Positions 17,221 through 26,890 of a stretch of DNA of 40,807 bases are shown here, one piece after another. Within the stretch, counting starts at the first letter, position 1; each line of letters opens with the position of its first letter. This DNA is from Candidatus Gastranaerophilales bacterium (GTDB lineage: Bacteria; Cyanobacteriota; Vampirovibrionia; Gastranaerophilales; Gastranaerophilaceae), in the NCBI GenBank assembly GCA_947624665.1, contig CANQLK010000002.1, positions 1-40,807 on the forward strand, written 5' to 3'. The position numbers and the translations under genes are program-made. The notes beneath the pieces are model-generated. The model had not been told where the DNA came from and did not search any database. It saw nothing but the letters and a program-made list of their open reading frames with translations.

Positions 17221-17739
17221 ATGGATTTAAAATCAAGAATTGAAGCTGTATTATTCATAACAGGAAGAGCCGTAGATTTAAAAGAGATTGCAGAAATTTT
17301 ACAAGCGGAAGAAAGTGAAGTTGAAGAAGCCGTTTTGGAATTAATTATGGATTATTCCGCAAGAGAAGGCGCTTTAGAGATTGATGATGAAAACGGATAT
17401 ATTATTCAAGTGAAAAGCGAATATATGGATATAGTAGAGAAGCTTTGCCCTGTTGATATATCAGAATCCGTATTAAAAACATTAACGGTAATAGCATTAA
17501 AACAGCCTATAAGACAAGCTGAACTAAAAGAATTAAGAGGTTCATCTGCTTATGAACATATCCAAGAATTACTTGATAAAGGACTTATAAGCAGAAAAAA
17601 AGATAAAAACGGCCGTTCATATAACTTAAAAACTACGCAAAAATTTGATGAATATTTTAAAATAAAAGGAAACAGCGAGAACTTATCCAAATTGGAATCA
17701 AAGAAATTATCAGAATTACTCGAACTAAATAAAATATAA
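17221..17739 (+). CDS. scpB: Segregation and condensation protein B
   Basis: Winged-helix kleisin-interacting subunit of the SMC-ScpAB complex. 172 residues, with family features at the start (KSRIEAVLFITGRAVDLKEI), in the middle (SVLKTLTVIALKQPIRQAEL and RGSSAYEHIQELLDKGLI) and near the end (RSYNLKTTQKFDEYFKI). GGAGTAATAT precedes ATG 17221. It is followed nine bases later by the matrixin gene. Confidence 0.95.
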   Translation: MDLKSRIEAVLFITGRAVDLKEIAEILQAEESEVEEAVLELIMDYSAREGALEIDDENGYIIQVKSEYMDIVEKLCPVDISESVLKTLTVIALKQPIRQAELKELRGSSAYEHIQELLDKGLISRKKDKNGRSYNLKTTQKFDEYFKIKGNSENLSKLESKKLSELLELNKI

Positions 17740-17748
17740 GGAGAATGT

Positions 17749-19353
17749 ATGGAAAATCAAGATTATAGTGACGAAATAAATAAAGATTACGAGCGGAAGC
17801 TCCGTAAGAAAAAAGAAGATGACAGAAACCGCGGTTCAAAAATAACAATAATAGTAATTCTGTTGCTTTTCTTTATTATAGTAGTCGTTTATGTATTTTT
17901 AAAACAGTTAATGCCCGATTATTTAATGAGTCAGGGTAAAAAGTATTTAGAAAGAGGAATGTATGAAAAAGCGCTGCATAATTTTGATGTAGTAGCTAAT
18001 GCAAAGCCTTATGATAATGAACCCGTATATTACCAAGCATTGACATTATCCAAAATGCCGCCGACTTACGATGTTCAGAAACAATTATATGATATTTCCC
18101 AATTGGAAAATTGTGATGAAGCAGGTGAATTGGCAGAACAGGCACTTGCAAATATGCGTCAAGCTTTTGAGTCTGAATATGGTTCAACATACATTGATAA
18201 CGTACTTTATGGCAATTCACTTATAAGATGGAATAATGCAAGACCTATTACATATTCGATTTCAGGTAGTGATGTTTCTCCGGAATATATTACCGCAGTT
18301 CAAAACGCATTCTCGGAATGGGAAAATGCTACAGGCGGCGATATAAGATTCAAAGAAACAATGGGTAATAAAAATGCCAATATTATTGTAGAATTCGTCA
18401 GCAGTCTTGCACCTCTCGGTGAAAATGATGCGGAAATCTGCGGTAAAACGGTTCCTTCAGTAAAGGATAAAACATTAAACAGTATGGTTATTTACTTAAA
18501 GAAAACAGATAGTGAAGGAAACAATTATAATTACGATAATTTGACCACACTGGTTCTGCATGAAATAGGTCACGCATTAGGACTTAGCGGTCACAGCGCT
18601 GACCCGAGCGACGTAATGTCTTATGACTCAGAATATATTAACGGAGGAACCTACAGAAAAAGTCCTTCGGAAAGAGATATTAATACTCTGAGATTAGTTT
18701 ACAGATTAATTCCTGATGTTATTGATACTCCCATACCCCAATCAGAATATTCAAAATTCTATCATCATTATGTATTAACTTCATACCCGGGTGAAAACTT
18801 TGAAATGGAAATTCAAAGACTCCTGAGAAAATTACAGGATGACAGAAGAAATATAGTAACTTGGGTTGATTTGGCTATAAACTACGCTTATAAACGTCAA
18901 TATGCCCGTTCAAACTATGTTTTAAATAATGTAATTCCTCTTGTTCAGGATGATTTACCAAATCAGCACGTTGTTTTATATAACCTCGCTGCTAATTACT
19001 ACAAATTAAGAGATTATGATACCTCTTTAAAATATCTTATGATGGCAGAACATATTAAGCAGGATTTGGATACAAAAATCCTTGAAACATTCTTGGATGT
19101 CAGATTTGGTAATCTTGATATCGCAAAAGAAAAACTATATCTTCTTTTGAAAGAATATCCCGATAACATTGACGTAGCTCTGAAACTGGCAGAAGTATAT
19201 CATATAGAGAAAAACAGGAATATGGAAAATAAAGTTATTGATGACTTTGTAAAAGCTAACCCGGATTCAATTAGCGACAGAAGGATCTTAAAGTATCAAG
19301 CTCAAAAGAACTTTTATGTCGGTGTAAAGGATATTGACCTTCAAAATCAATAA
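17749..19353 (+). CDS. Membrane-anchored matrixin-type metalloprotease with TPR-like repeats
   Basis: 534 residues. An N-terminal basic segment and one membrane anchor (ITIIVILLLFFIIVVVYVFL, about 27-46) put the remainder outside the cytoplasm. A TPR-like helix pair follows (about 60-85, RGMYEKALHNFDVVANAKPY). The protease domain has zinc motif HEIGHALGLSGH (H271, E272, H275, H282) and a Met-turn DVMSY. The third histidine is one residue later than in classic HExxHxxGxxH; the GHSxxPxDVM form is, from memory, common in bacterial and cyanobacterial matrixins. TPR-like repeats occupy about 350-520. Strong AAGGAG before ATG. It is probably co-transcribed with smc-scpAB (9-base gap) although a link to chromosome segregation is not evident. 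Substrate unknown. Confidence 0.85.
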   Translation: MENQDYSDEINKDYERKLRKKKEDDRNRGSKITIIVILLLFFIIVVVYVFLKQLMPDYLMSQGKKYLERGMYEKALHNFDVVANAKPYDNEPVYYQALTLSKMPPTYDVQKQLYDISQLENCDEAGELAEQALANMRQAFESEYGSTYIDNVLYGNSLIRWNNARPITYSISGSDVSPEYITAVQNAFSEWENATGGDIRFKETMGNKNANIIVEFVSSLAPLGENDAEICGKTVPSVKDKTLNSMVIYLKKTDSEGNNYNYDNLTTLVLHEIGHALGLSGHSADPSDVMSYDSEYINGGTYRKSPSERDINTLRLVYRLIPDVIDTPIPQSEYSKFYHHYVLTSYPGENFEMEIQRLLRKLQDDRRNIVTWVDLAINYAYKRQYARSNYVLNNVIPLVQDDLPNQHVVLYNLAANYYKLRDYDTSLKYLMMAEHIKQDLDTKILETFLDVRFGNLDIAKEKLYLLLKEYPDNIDVALKLAEVYHIEKNRNMENKVIDDFVKANPDSISDRRILKYQAQKNFYVGVKDIDLQNQ

Positions 19354-19358
19354 GTAAA

Positions 19359-20666
19359 TCAGATTAAAATTCCGGTTAAATCATATTTAACAGCTCCCGT
19401 TATTTTGGCGGTAATAATATCGCCGGGCATGACGGGAGTTGTTGTATTTATATATATAAGTCCGTCTACTTCGGGAGCATCTTTATATGTGCGGGCAATA
19501 ACAAGCCCTTTTTCATTAACCGCTTCCGCTATACATTCAATTTCTTTTCCAATCATTTTTTTGTTCATATCTTCAGATATATTCTGCTGCAACAGCATCA
19601 ATTCTTTTCTTCGCTGTTTTTTTACTTTTGCACTTATTTGCGGTTTTAACGTATAAGAAGCTGTATCTTTTTCTCTTGAATATTCAAAAACTCCCAGTCG
19701 GTCAATTTTCATTTCTTTAACAAAATTATAAAGTTCTTGAAAATCTTCTTCCGTTTCTCCGGGGTAGCCTGTAATAAATGTTGTTCTTACAGCTGCATCA
19801 GGTATTAGCTTACGTATTTTTTTTATAAGCTTTCTATTATCCATAACGGGTCTGTTCATTGCTTTTAACATATTTTTGCTTACGTGCTGCAGCGGTACAT
19901 CTATATATTTTACGACTTTATCAAGATTATTTATTGTTTCCAAAAGTTCATCCGTTATTAAAGAAGGATATGTATACATAATCCTTATCCAATTTAATTC
20001 TTCAATTTGGTTTAATTCCTTCAAAAGTTCAATTAAAGAAGGTTTTCCATATATATCTTTACCGTAACTTGTGGTATCCTGCGCAATAAGAACAATTTCG
20101 CCGACACCTTTTTCGGCAAGATTTTTTGCTTCGTTTACAATATTTTCTATTTTTCTTGATTTATAATGCCCTCTAAGCTTTGGAATTACGCAATATCCGC
20201 AATTAAAATCACATCCGTCTGCAATTTTTATATATGAACTTGCACCAACCGTAATTTGCTGTCTTTCAACATCTTCGGGGTAATTATAATCAGGATTTTC
20301 ACTTACTTCATAGCAGGTATCTTCTTCTTTAGTAATTTTTTTTATAACATCGGTAATTTTATCAATATCCGAAGTTCCTATAAAAGCAATAGCTTCAGGG
20401 ATTAATGCTTGCAGTTCTTTTTTATGTTTTTGCGCTAAACATCCTGCTATTATTACCTTTTTCCCTGCTTTTATCATATCAAAAATCGAAGCTACGGATT
20501 CTTTTTCCGCATCGTGTATAAATGAGCATGTATTTATAATTACAAAATCCGCTTTCGTTTCATCAAGTGTAATCTGATATCCTTTTGAAGCAAGTTTGCC
20601 CAGCATTAATTCGGAATCCACCAGATTTTTTGCACAACCGTGATTTATTAAAGCTATTTTTCTCAT
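19359..20666 (-). CDS. rimO: Ribosomal protein S12 methylthiotransferase RimO
   Basis: Radical SAM methylthiotransferase that adds a methylthio group to an aspartate of ribosomal protein S12. 435 residues. The N-terminal UPF0004 domain has its cysteines in INHGCAKNLVDSE, INTCSF and IAGCLAQ. The radical SAM cluster motif is CDFNCGYC (about 150-157). The C-terminal TRAM domain with ARTYKDAPEVDGLIYI favours RimO over MiaB. Last gene of mutS-GT-rimO; it overlaps the preceding gene by four bases. It converges with the matrixin gene at a five-base gap with no visible terminator. Confidence 0.95.
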   Translation of the reverse strand: MRKIALINHGCAKNLVDSELMLGKLASKGYQITLDETKADFVIINTCSFIHDAEKESVASIFDMIKAGKKVIIAGCLAQKHKKELQALIPEAIAFIGTSDIDKITDVIKKITKEEDTCYEVSENPDYNYPEDVERQQITVGASSYIKIADGCDFNCGYCVIPKLRGHYKSRKIENIVNEAKNLAEKGVGEIVLIAQDTTSYGKDIYGKPSLIELLKELNQIEELNWIRIMYTYPSLITDELLETINNLDKVVKYIDVPLQHVSKNMLKAMNRPVMDNRKLIKKIRKLIPDAAVRTTFITGYPGETEEDFQELYNFVKEMKIDRLGVFEYSREKDTASYTLKPQISAKVKKQRRKELMLLQQNISEDMNKKMIGKEIECIAEAVNEKGLVIARTYKDAPEVDGLIYINTTTPVMPGDIITAKITGAVKYDLTGILI

Positions 20667-22186
20667 TCTTTATTCTTTCTTTCAAATATTTTTATATCGT
20701 ATTTTTCTTCCCGCAGATTGAAGTTTTTATTTATAAATTCCAAAAATTCTTTTGCATAATCCTCTCCAAAATATCTGCTTCCGTATTCAATGTTATCAAT
20801 AGGAAGTATTATGAAATAATCGGGCATGTTTTTATTAAAGTGTTCTATTATTTTGTCAGGGCCAAAAACATCGGTATAAAATAATGGAATTAAGCTGAAA
20901 TAGAAATAATCTCCCGTTCTGTCCGTTATATAATTTATAATACTGCCTTCGGGAAGTACCACAATTTTATCTTGAGGTTTTGTGTTATTAAAAACATATT
21001 TACAGGAATAATCAATCATCCTGCCTTCTTTTGCGTATGTTGTAATGCTTCCTTTCGGAGTATTCAGCGTATAATTTTTGTTTTTAAGTGATGAAAAATC
21101 ATCCGCAAAAAACAGTATTATACATATTAATAAAATTAATTCGGTAAATTTTTTATAATATCTTGAATATAAGATTAAGGCGCAAAGAGCGCAAATAGGG
21201 AACAAAAACAGTCCCATGTGTCTGATATTCAAATATATAAATGATTTAGCACATGCAATAAAAGAACACAATACAAATATAAACAAAGGTTTATCTGAAT
21301 ATATTTTTTTTGCATTCATAATAAAAAACAAAATATTCAGTAAAGGAAGCAGTGCAAAAATTGAAAAAATCCCGTTATTTTTTATTAACCCGAATAAATA
21401 TGAAAAATGAAAAAAACCGCCTGTCTTTGAGAAGAACAGTTTTATAAGAGGTGCGTTTATCAAATTCCATATTAAATATATATTATCTTTTATATCTGCC
21501 GTATTTAAACCTTGTATTATCAAAATAACAAAACAAATCAAAGGAACACTTAAAAAACTCATAAAGCATATCGGTAATTTCTTTATTCCAACAGGTTTTA
21601 CAAATATTAAAGTATACAAAATAATTAACGGCATAATAAAAAATTCATACTTATTTGATATGCAAATTCCCGAAAACAGGCATGATAAATATGCGAAATA
21701 ACTTTTTTCACATTTAATATACTTTATTAAAAATAAAACAGATAACAAAAATGAAGAAAGTGCGTAAATTATGGCAAAAGAATATGTCAGATTGGAATTA
21801 TATAAAAAAACGGGATAAACGATAGCAAAAATCATGCCCGCCGAAAAAAGAAAACTCAAATGTTTTTTAATAAATTCAATCCCCAGTAAATAGAGAGTAA
21901 TGATGATAAGAAGCGAATTTAAAATTGCAAAATTATATAAAACAGAAATACTCTGACCGAAAATTTTCATTAAAAAGCAGTTAACAAAGTATGAGAGAGG
22001 CCCGTAAATATTAAAAATATCTTTATATAAAACAAATCCATCCTGCATAGCCTGCGGAATAAAAAATTCTCTTCCCGTATCTATAAGAAGCAAGCCTTGT
22101 TTCAGATAGAAAAACGGCAGGCATGAAAAAAAGATAATAAATATCAGCAATATAAAAAAACGATTATTTTTTATAAAGCTTTGCAT
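20663..22186 (-). CDS. Multi-pass membrane protein, GT-C-like glycosyltransferase
   Basis: About 507 residues, ten or more membrane segments, from FILLIFIIFFSCLPFFYL near the N-terminus to about residue 360, then a soluble C-terminal domain (ITTYAKEGRMIDYSCKYVFN onward). The first extracytoplasmic loop has LLIDTGREFF and YGPLSYFVNCF, resembling the acidic loop and aromatic/Gly-Pro motif of polyprenyl-phosphate-sugar-dependent GT-C transferases (GT39/ArnT-like). Family assignment is therefore probable, sugar and acceptor unknown. I prefer ATG 22186, which has GAGGG eight bases upstream in the end of mutS; the ATG at 22201 has no such site. Located between mutS and rimO in one unit. Confidence 0.7.
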   Translation of the reverse strand: MQSFIKNNRFFILLIFIIFFSCLPFFYLKQGLLLIDTGREFFIPQAMQDGFVLYKDIFNIYGPLSYFVNCFLMKIFGQSISVLYNFAILNSLLIIITLYLLGIEFIKKHLSFLFSAGMIFAIVYPVFLYNSNLTYSFAIIYALSSFLLSVLFLIKYIKCEKSYFAYLSCLFSGICISNKYEFFIMPLIILYTLIFVKPVGIKKLPICFMSFLSVPLICFVILIIQGLNTADIKDNIYLIWNLINAPLIKLFFSKTGGFFHFSYLFGLIKNNGIFSIFALLPLLNILFFIMNAKKIYSDKPLFIFVLCSFIACAKSFIYLNIRHMGLFLFPICALCALILYSRYYKKFTELILLICIILFFADDFSSLKNKNYTLNTPKGSITTYAKEGRMIDYSCKYVFNNTKPQDKIVVLPEGSIINYITDRTGDYFYFSLIPLFYTDVFGPDKIIEHFNKNMPDYFIILPIDNIEYGSRYFGEDYAKEFLEFINKNFNLREEKYDIKIFERKNKE

Positions 22187-22190
22187 GGAA

Positions 22191-24773
22191 TTAACCCTCA
22201 TTATTAAAGGTTAAAGTAAGCTGCGGAACTTCGGGAAACGTTTGTTTTGATTTTTTTACCGACAAATCCTTAGAATAATCTTTCTGCATTCTGTTCATAA
22301 TACTTTGAGCTTTGGAAACAACAGAATCAGGCAGTCCTGCCATTTTTGCAACCTGAATACCGTAACTTTTGCTTGCGCTGCCTTGTATAACTTTTCTTAA
22401 GAAATTAATTTTACCGTTTTCCTCGGAAAGCGTAATTCTGTAGTTTTTAATTTGTTCAATGGAATTAGCCATAACGTTAAGTTCATGGTAATGAGTTGCA
22501 AAAATTGTTCTGGCTTTAATCTTTGTTGCAATATATTCTGCAACCGACCAGGCGATGGCAACTCCGTCGTAAGTTGAGGTTCCTCTGCCTATTTCATCAA
22601 GCAGAATTAAACTTTTTTCGGTTGCACTGTTCAGAATAAAAGCGGTTTCATTCATTTCGACCATAAAAGTCGATTGTCCGAGCGATAAATCATCGACAGC
22701 ACCTACTCTTGTAAAGATTTTGTCAACGATACCTATACGTGCATAAGAAGCAGGAACGAAAGAGCCTATTTGCGCCAGCAGAACAATAAGTGCATTTTGG
22801 CGCATATATGTTGATTTCCCCGCCATATTCGGGCCTGTTAATATCATAAACTGTGTTTCTTCATAATTATGAGTATCGGCAATCAGTTTTAAGTCATTCG
22901 GAACATATTGCCCCATAGGCAAAATCTTTTCTACAACAGGGTGTCTTCCGTCTTTTATGTATATTTCGTTTGTATCGGTTATCTCGGGTTTAACATAATT
23001 TGATTCTATTGCATTTAGTGCAAACGATAATAAAACATCCGCCCTTGCAATAAAGTGTGAAGCCTCTTTTATAATATCTACAAATGATTTGGAGTATTCG
23101 GCAAGGTCGTTAAATATTTTTTGTTCAAGCTCTATTGTTTTAAATTGTGCTGAAAGCACGTCATTTTCGTGATTTTTGAGTTCTTCCGTCGTATATCTTT
23201 CGGTATTTGTAAGAGTTTGCTTTCGTACATAATTTAAAGGAATGCGGTTAATATTTGATTTCGTAACTTCGATAAAGTAGCCGAAATTTCTGTTATAGCT
23301 AACTCGAAGGTTATTAATTCCCGTTATTTCTTTTTGCTGAGCTTCAAATTTTTTAAGCCAATCTTCTCCGCCCGTTAAAAGGCTTCTGAAATAATCCAAA
23401 TCGTTATTAACGTTATTTTTAATAAATCCGCCGTCTTTTATATTAATACCCGCATTTTCGTCAATTGTACGATTAATAACGGAAGCGAATTCAACAAGTT
23501 CATCCGAGTTTTTTATAAATTCGTTTAAATATTTACTGTTAAATGTTTTAAATATACCCGAAAGATTAGGGAACAGGCTGAAAGTATTTTTGAGTGCCAG
23601 AAAATCTCTGGGATTAGCACTACCGTTGCTGATTTTTATTGCAAGACGCTCTATATCGCAAATTCTGCCAAGGATTTCAGATAAATTTAATCTGGAAGAA
23701 GTATTGTTAATAAGTTCTTCAACGGAATTTAATCTGTTATTAAGTTCGTTAATATTTTTAACCGGTTGGGTTATCCAATTTTTAAGCAGTCTTGAACCCA
23801 TTGGAGATTTAACCTTATCTATTGCCCAATATAGACTTCCGTATTTAATTTTATCTCTGGAGGTTTCGGTGAGTTCTAAGTTTCGTCTTGTAGAAGCATC
23901 GATAGAAACAAATTCAGAGGTTGAATACGGTTTAATAACATCAAACTTAGGCAGGGTTCCTTTTTGAGTTTCTATAATATAATCCCAAATAGCACCCGCC
24001 GCAAGAAAAGCGATTTTATATTCATTAAATCCGAAAGCTTCAAGTGAATTTACATTAAATACCTGTTTTATCTTTGATATGGCATTTTCTTCATCGAAAG
24101 AGGAGATTGCCATTTTGGTACAAGGGTAAATACTTGTAATTTCATCAGGCAAATCGGCTTTTTCTTCGGGTACTATCTGAAACGGTTTTAGTTTAAGTTT
24201 TTTAACGGGAGTCAAAATTTCAGAAGGTTTAATTCTTGCGAGTTCAGCCAAAATATCAATCAGAGAACCTTTTGTAACTTTAAACTCTCCCGTAGAAATA
24301 TCAGTATAAGCCAATCCGAAAATATTATCAGATTTTATAACTGCCGCAAGATAATTGTTTCCCGTAGGTTCAAGCAGATTTAATTCCGTAATAGTTCCTG
24401 CGGTAATGGTTTTTACAATATCACGTTTAACAAGTCCTTTGACTTCCTTTGGATTTTCCAATTGTTCACAAACGGCGACTTTATAATTTTTGTTTAAGAG
24501 TTTCGGGATATAAGTATTAAGCGATTTAACGGGAATTCCCGCCATGGGAACTTTGCCTATTTCTCCTCCGTCTTTGTGAGTCAGGGTTAAGCCGAGTTCT
24601 TTTGAAAACAATATTGCATCTTCAAAAAAACCTTCATAAAAATCGCCCATTCTGTATAAAAGAACAACTTCCTGATATTGCCTTTTTATATCAAGGAATT
24701 GTTTGAACATTGGTGTTGCATGTTCATAGTCGACTTCCAAACTATTACAATTCTTGATTTCTTCATTTATCAT
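22191..24773 (-). CDS. mutS: DNA mismatch repair protein MutS
   Basis: Recognises mispairs and small loops and recruits MutL. 860 residues, the usual length. Mismatch-binding Phe-x-Glu is in RMGDFYEGFFEDA (about 41-53). The ATPase domain contains Walker A LTGPNMAGKSTYMRQ (about 643-657), VGAVDDLSLGQSTFMVEM, Walker B LILLDEIGRGTSTYDG and FATHYHEL. The start at 24773 is fixed by an upstream in-frame TAA and has no visible ribosome binding site; a promoter-like pair lies so close that the message may be nearly leaderless. mutL is not in the window. Confidence 0.98.
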   Translation of the reverse strand: MINEEIKNCNSLEVDYEHATPMFKQFLDIKRQYQEVVLLYRMGDFYEGFFEDAILFSKELGLTLTHKDGGEIGKVPMAGIPVKSLNTYIPKLLNKNYKVAVCEQLENPKEVKGLVKRDIVKTITAGTITELNLLEPTGNNYLAAVIKSDNIFGLAYTDISTGEFKVTKGSLIDILAELARIKPSEILTPVKKLKLKPFQIVPEEKADLPDEITSIYPCTKMAISSFDEENAISKIKQVFNVNSLEAFGFNEYKIAFLAAGAIWDYIIETQKGTLPKFDVIKPYSTSEFVSIDASTRRNLELTETSRDKIKYGSLYWAIDKVKSPMGSRLLKNWITQPVKNINELNNRLNSVEELINNTSSRLNLSEILGRICDIERLAIKISNGSANPRDFLALKNTFSLFPNLSGIFKTFNSKYLNEFIKNSDELVEFASVINRTIDENAGINIKDGGFIKNNVNNDLDYFRSLLTGGEDWLKKFEAQQKEITGINNLRVSYNRNFGYFIEVTKSNINRIPLNYVRKQTLTNTERYTTEELKNHENDVLSAQFKTIELEQKIFNDLAEYSKSFVDIIKEASHFIARADVLLSFALNAIESNYVKPEITDTNEIYIKDGRHPVVEKILPMGQYVPNDLKLIADTHNYEETQFMILTGPNMAGKSTYMRQNALIVLLAQIGSFVPASYARIGIVDKIFTRVGAVDDLSLGQSTFMVEMNETAFILNSATEKSLILLDEIGRGTSTYDGVAIAWSVAEYIATKIKARTIFATHYHELNVMANSIEQIKNYRITLSEENGKINFLRKVIQGSASKSYGIQVAKMAGLPDSVVSKAQSIMNRMQKDYSKDLSVKKSKQTFPEVPQLTLTFNNEG

Positions 24774-24783
24774 AGCTATACTT

Positions 24784-24812
24784 AATGTATTACAAATTTA
24801 CCTTATTTTCAA
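24784..24812 (-). promoter_or_regulatory. Candidate promoter of mutS
   Basis: Read on the minus strand: TTGAAA (24807-24812), 17 bases, TACATT (24784-24789). The predicted start is only a few bases before the mutS ATG at 24773, which fits the lack of a ribosome binding site there. Confidence 0.45.
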
Positions 24813-24843
24813 CGAATATTAAAGTTTTAGTAAAGGAGTTTTA

Positions 24844-25446
24844 ATGAAAGGTTGTTTAAGCTTAGTTATAAAATTATTAATTGCCATACTCATTTTTTTC
24901 GGACTGGTACATTTAGGTATTATCGATTTTATTAAAAATAAAATCCAAGAACATAATACCGTCACTAAAGAACATATAATCGATGATACAAAAGATGTAA
25001 TTGATTTATCTCAAATAAATGAAGAATATTCGGTAGATAAAAACTTAAAAATACTAAAAAACAGAATGATTATAGCCGAACATAAAGCAACAGGTCAAAA
25101 AATGATTATCATTGAACCTAAAAATGAAAATATTTTAACAAAAGAAGATATTAAAGCAGATACCGTTCAGAAAAAAATAGATGATACAATCAATAAATAT
25201 AAATATCAGGTGGTTAAATTCGATAGCGTAAAAGTCACAAAACATGGTGATTTTGAAGGTTTAGGTCAAAATATTCCATACGTAAAAATAGAAGCAAAAA
25301 TTTCTAATCTGCCTATTAAGGATGTAGAAGGCATCTTAGGAGTTGCAGAAAATGAAAGCGGTAAAAATCTCATTCTATTATCCGTTAATGAAAACGGGAA
25401 ATATTCTCAAATAATAACCGATGCATTTTTTGAGAAAGTTAAATAA
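24844..25446 (+). CDS. Membrane-anchored protein of unknown function
   Basis: 200 residues, family not recognised. N-terminal hydrophobic segment LSLVIKLLIAILIFFGLVHL (about 5-24), which could be an uncleaved anchor, then an extracytoplasmic polar domain with alternating beta/alpha character (MIIAEHKATGQKMIIIEPKN, then FDSVKVTKHGDFEGLGQNIP). No cysteine or catalytic motif stands out after the anchor. Strong AAAGGAG before ATG 24844. Its TAA overlaps the ATG of ribD (TAATG), so the two are translationally coupled, though a functional relation to riboflavin synthesis is not evident. Confidence 0.75.
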   Translation: MKGCLSLVIKLLIAILIFFGLVHLGIIDFIKNKIQEHNTVTKEHIIDDTKDVIDLSQINEEYSVDKNLKILKNRMIIAEHKATGQKMIIIEPKNENILTKEDIKADTVQKKIDDTINKYKYQVVKFDSVKVTKHGDFEGLGQNIPYVKIEAKISNLPIKDVEGILGVAENESGKNLILLSVNENGKYSQIITDAFFEKVK

Positions 25447-26543
25447 TGCAAAATCAATATAAAAAATTAATGAAAAAATGCATAAGTTTGGCAAAAAAAA
25501 GCGAAGGCAGAGTATCACCTAATCCTCTGGTCGGCGCAGTTATCTTTGATGATGATTTCAGAATAATTTCTCAAGGCAGGCATGAAAAATACGGGGAAAA
25601 TCATGCGGAAAGAAATGCGATTTTGTCCGCAAAAGAAGATTTAAGAGGAAAATCCATCATAGTTAATTTAGAGCCGTGTTCGCATTTCGGAAAAACTCCG
25701 CCTTGTGCTGATTTGATTATTGAAAAAGGCTTAAAACGTGTAATAATAGGTATGAGCGACCCTAATCCGATTGTATCGGGCAGAGGCATAAAAAAACTTA
25801 AAGAAGCAGGAATTGAAGTTATTGAAGGAATTCTTGAAAAGGAATGTAAAGAACTTAATGAAATTTTTCTAAAAAATCAACTGGAGAAAAAACCTTTTAT
25901 TGCAATAAAAACGGCAACTACATTAGACGGAAAAATAGCAACGGCTTCAGGTTCTTCAAAATGGATAACGGATGAATATTCGAGAAACGAGGTTCAAAAA
26001 CTCAGAAATAAATATGATGCCATATTAACAAGTTCAGCTACGGTTATAAAAGATAATCCTTCTTTGACATGCCGGATGAAAAACGGCAGAAACCCCGTCA
26101 GAATAATTCTTGATACAAATTTAAATACGCCCTCAGGAAGTAAAGTATATGAGAATAATGCGGAAATAATTATTTTAACGGGCGAACACGTTGCCGACAG
26201 CAGGATAAAAAAACATAAAACCTGTGCAAAATATATAAAATGCCCCGTTAAAAACGGTCATATAGATTTAAATAAAGCTGTAGATTTAATATATCAGCAG
26301 GGAATAATGAGTATTCTTACAGAATCGGGCGGAATTTTAAATAACGCATTTATTCAGGAAAACCTTGCAGATAGATTAATTCAGTTTGTTGCACCTAAAA
26401 TATTATCGGATAAAACGGGCAAAAATTTTTCAGAAGGCTGTACTCGTTCCGACATATCGGAATGTAACAATTTAATTATTACCTCGACGAAACAACTAAA
26501 ACACGATATAATTATTAACAGCATTTTTATAAAGGACATCTGA
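25446..26543 (+). CDS. ribD: Bifunctional riboflavin deaminase/reductase RibD
   Basis: Catalyses deamination of the pyrimidine intermediate and reduction of its ribosyl chain in riboflavin synthesis. 365 residues, full two-domain length. The N-terminal deaminase has the zinc set HAE (GENHAERNA, about 51-55) and PCSHFGKTPPCADL (about 78-91). The C-terminal reductase begins near IAIKTATTLDGKIATASG and contains TESGGILNNAFI. No FMN riboswitch-like leader precedes it; it is coupled to the upstream anchored protein by a one-base overlap. Other rib genes are not in the window. Confidence 0.96.
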   Translation: MQNQYKKLMKKCISLAKKSEGRVSPNPLVGAVIFDDDFRIISQGRHEKYGENHAERNAILSAKEDLRGKSIIVNLEPCSHFGKTPPCADLIIEKGLKRVIIGMSDPNPIVSGRGIKKLKEAGIEVIEGILEKECKELNEIFLKNQLEKKPFIAIKTATTLDGKIATASGSSKWITDEYSRNEVQKLRNKYDAILTSSATVIKDNPSLTCRMKNGRNPVRIILDTNLNTPSGSKVYENNAEIIILTGEHVADSRIKKHKTCAKYIKCPVKNGHIDLNKAVDLIYQQGIMSILTESGGILNNAFIQENLADRLIQFVAPKILSDKTGKNFSEGCTRSDISECNNLIITSTKQLKHDIIINSIFIKDI

Positions 26544-26544
26544 T

Positions 26545-26853
26545 TTGCAAATTTCAAAAATCCAAACAAATCCAACCGTATATAAAAAAAATAATTTTAA
26601 AGGGAATGATAATAAATTTGTTCCCAAAACAAAGGCAGGCAAATATATAGACAGATTTGTTAAAAATGCAGCCGAATCTACTCCCGTATTTTTGGGAATG
26701 GCAGCTATTTGGGCTTTTTATGATAAATCAGCGTTAAATGTAAATTTTAAAAAAGCTTTTTCCGATAACATAAAAAAATTTTTTATGCCCATGTTAGTTG
26801 TTTCTTCAGCATTTTTATCTTATATTGATAACAGAGATGAAAAAAAGAGATAG
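26545..26853 (+). CDS. Small membrane protein with NFKGN motif, TTG start
   Basis: 102 residues, family unknown. The N-terminus MQISKIQTNPTVYKKNNFKGND carries the short motif seen in the 3158 and 8378 proteins. Two hydrophobic stretches (STPVFLGMAAIWAFY, about 46-60, and MPMLVVSSAFLSYI, about 83-96) suggest a two-pass membrane protein. The start is a TTG one base after the ribD stop, with AAAGGA upstream; the nearest ATG would drop the motif and first membrane segment. It probably is part of the ribD unit. Confidence 0.68.
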   Translation: MQISKIQTNPTVYKKNNFKGNDNKFVPKTKAGKYIDRFVKNAAESTPVFLGMAAIWAFYDKSALNVNFKKAFSDNIKKFFMPMLVVSSAFLSYIDNRDEKKR

Positions 26854-26890
26854 TTTTACACTTTGATGATTTTGATAACGGAATTGAATT

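Noticed and set aside
25380-25445. Possible FMN riboswitch before ribD
   Set aside because: The region is the coding end of the upstream gene, with the two genes overlapping by one base; none of the conserved RFN-element pieces is seen.
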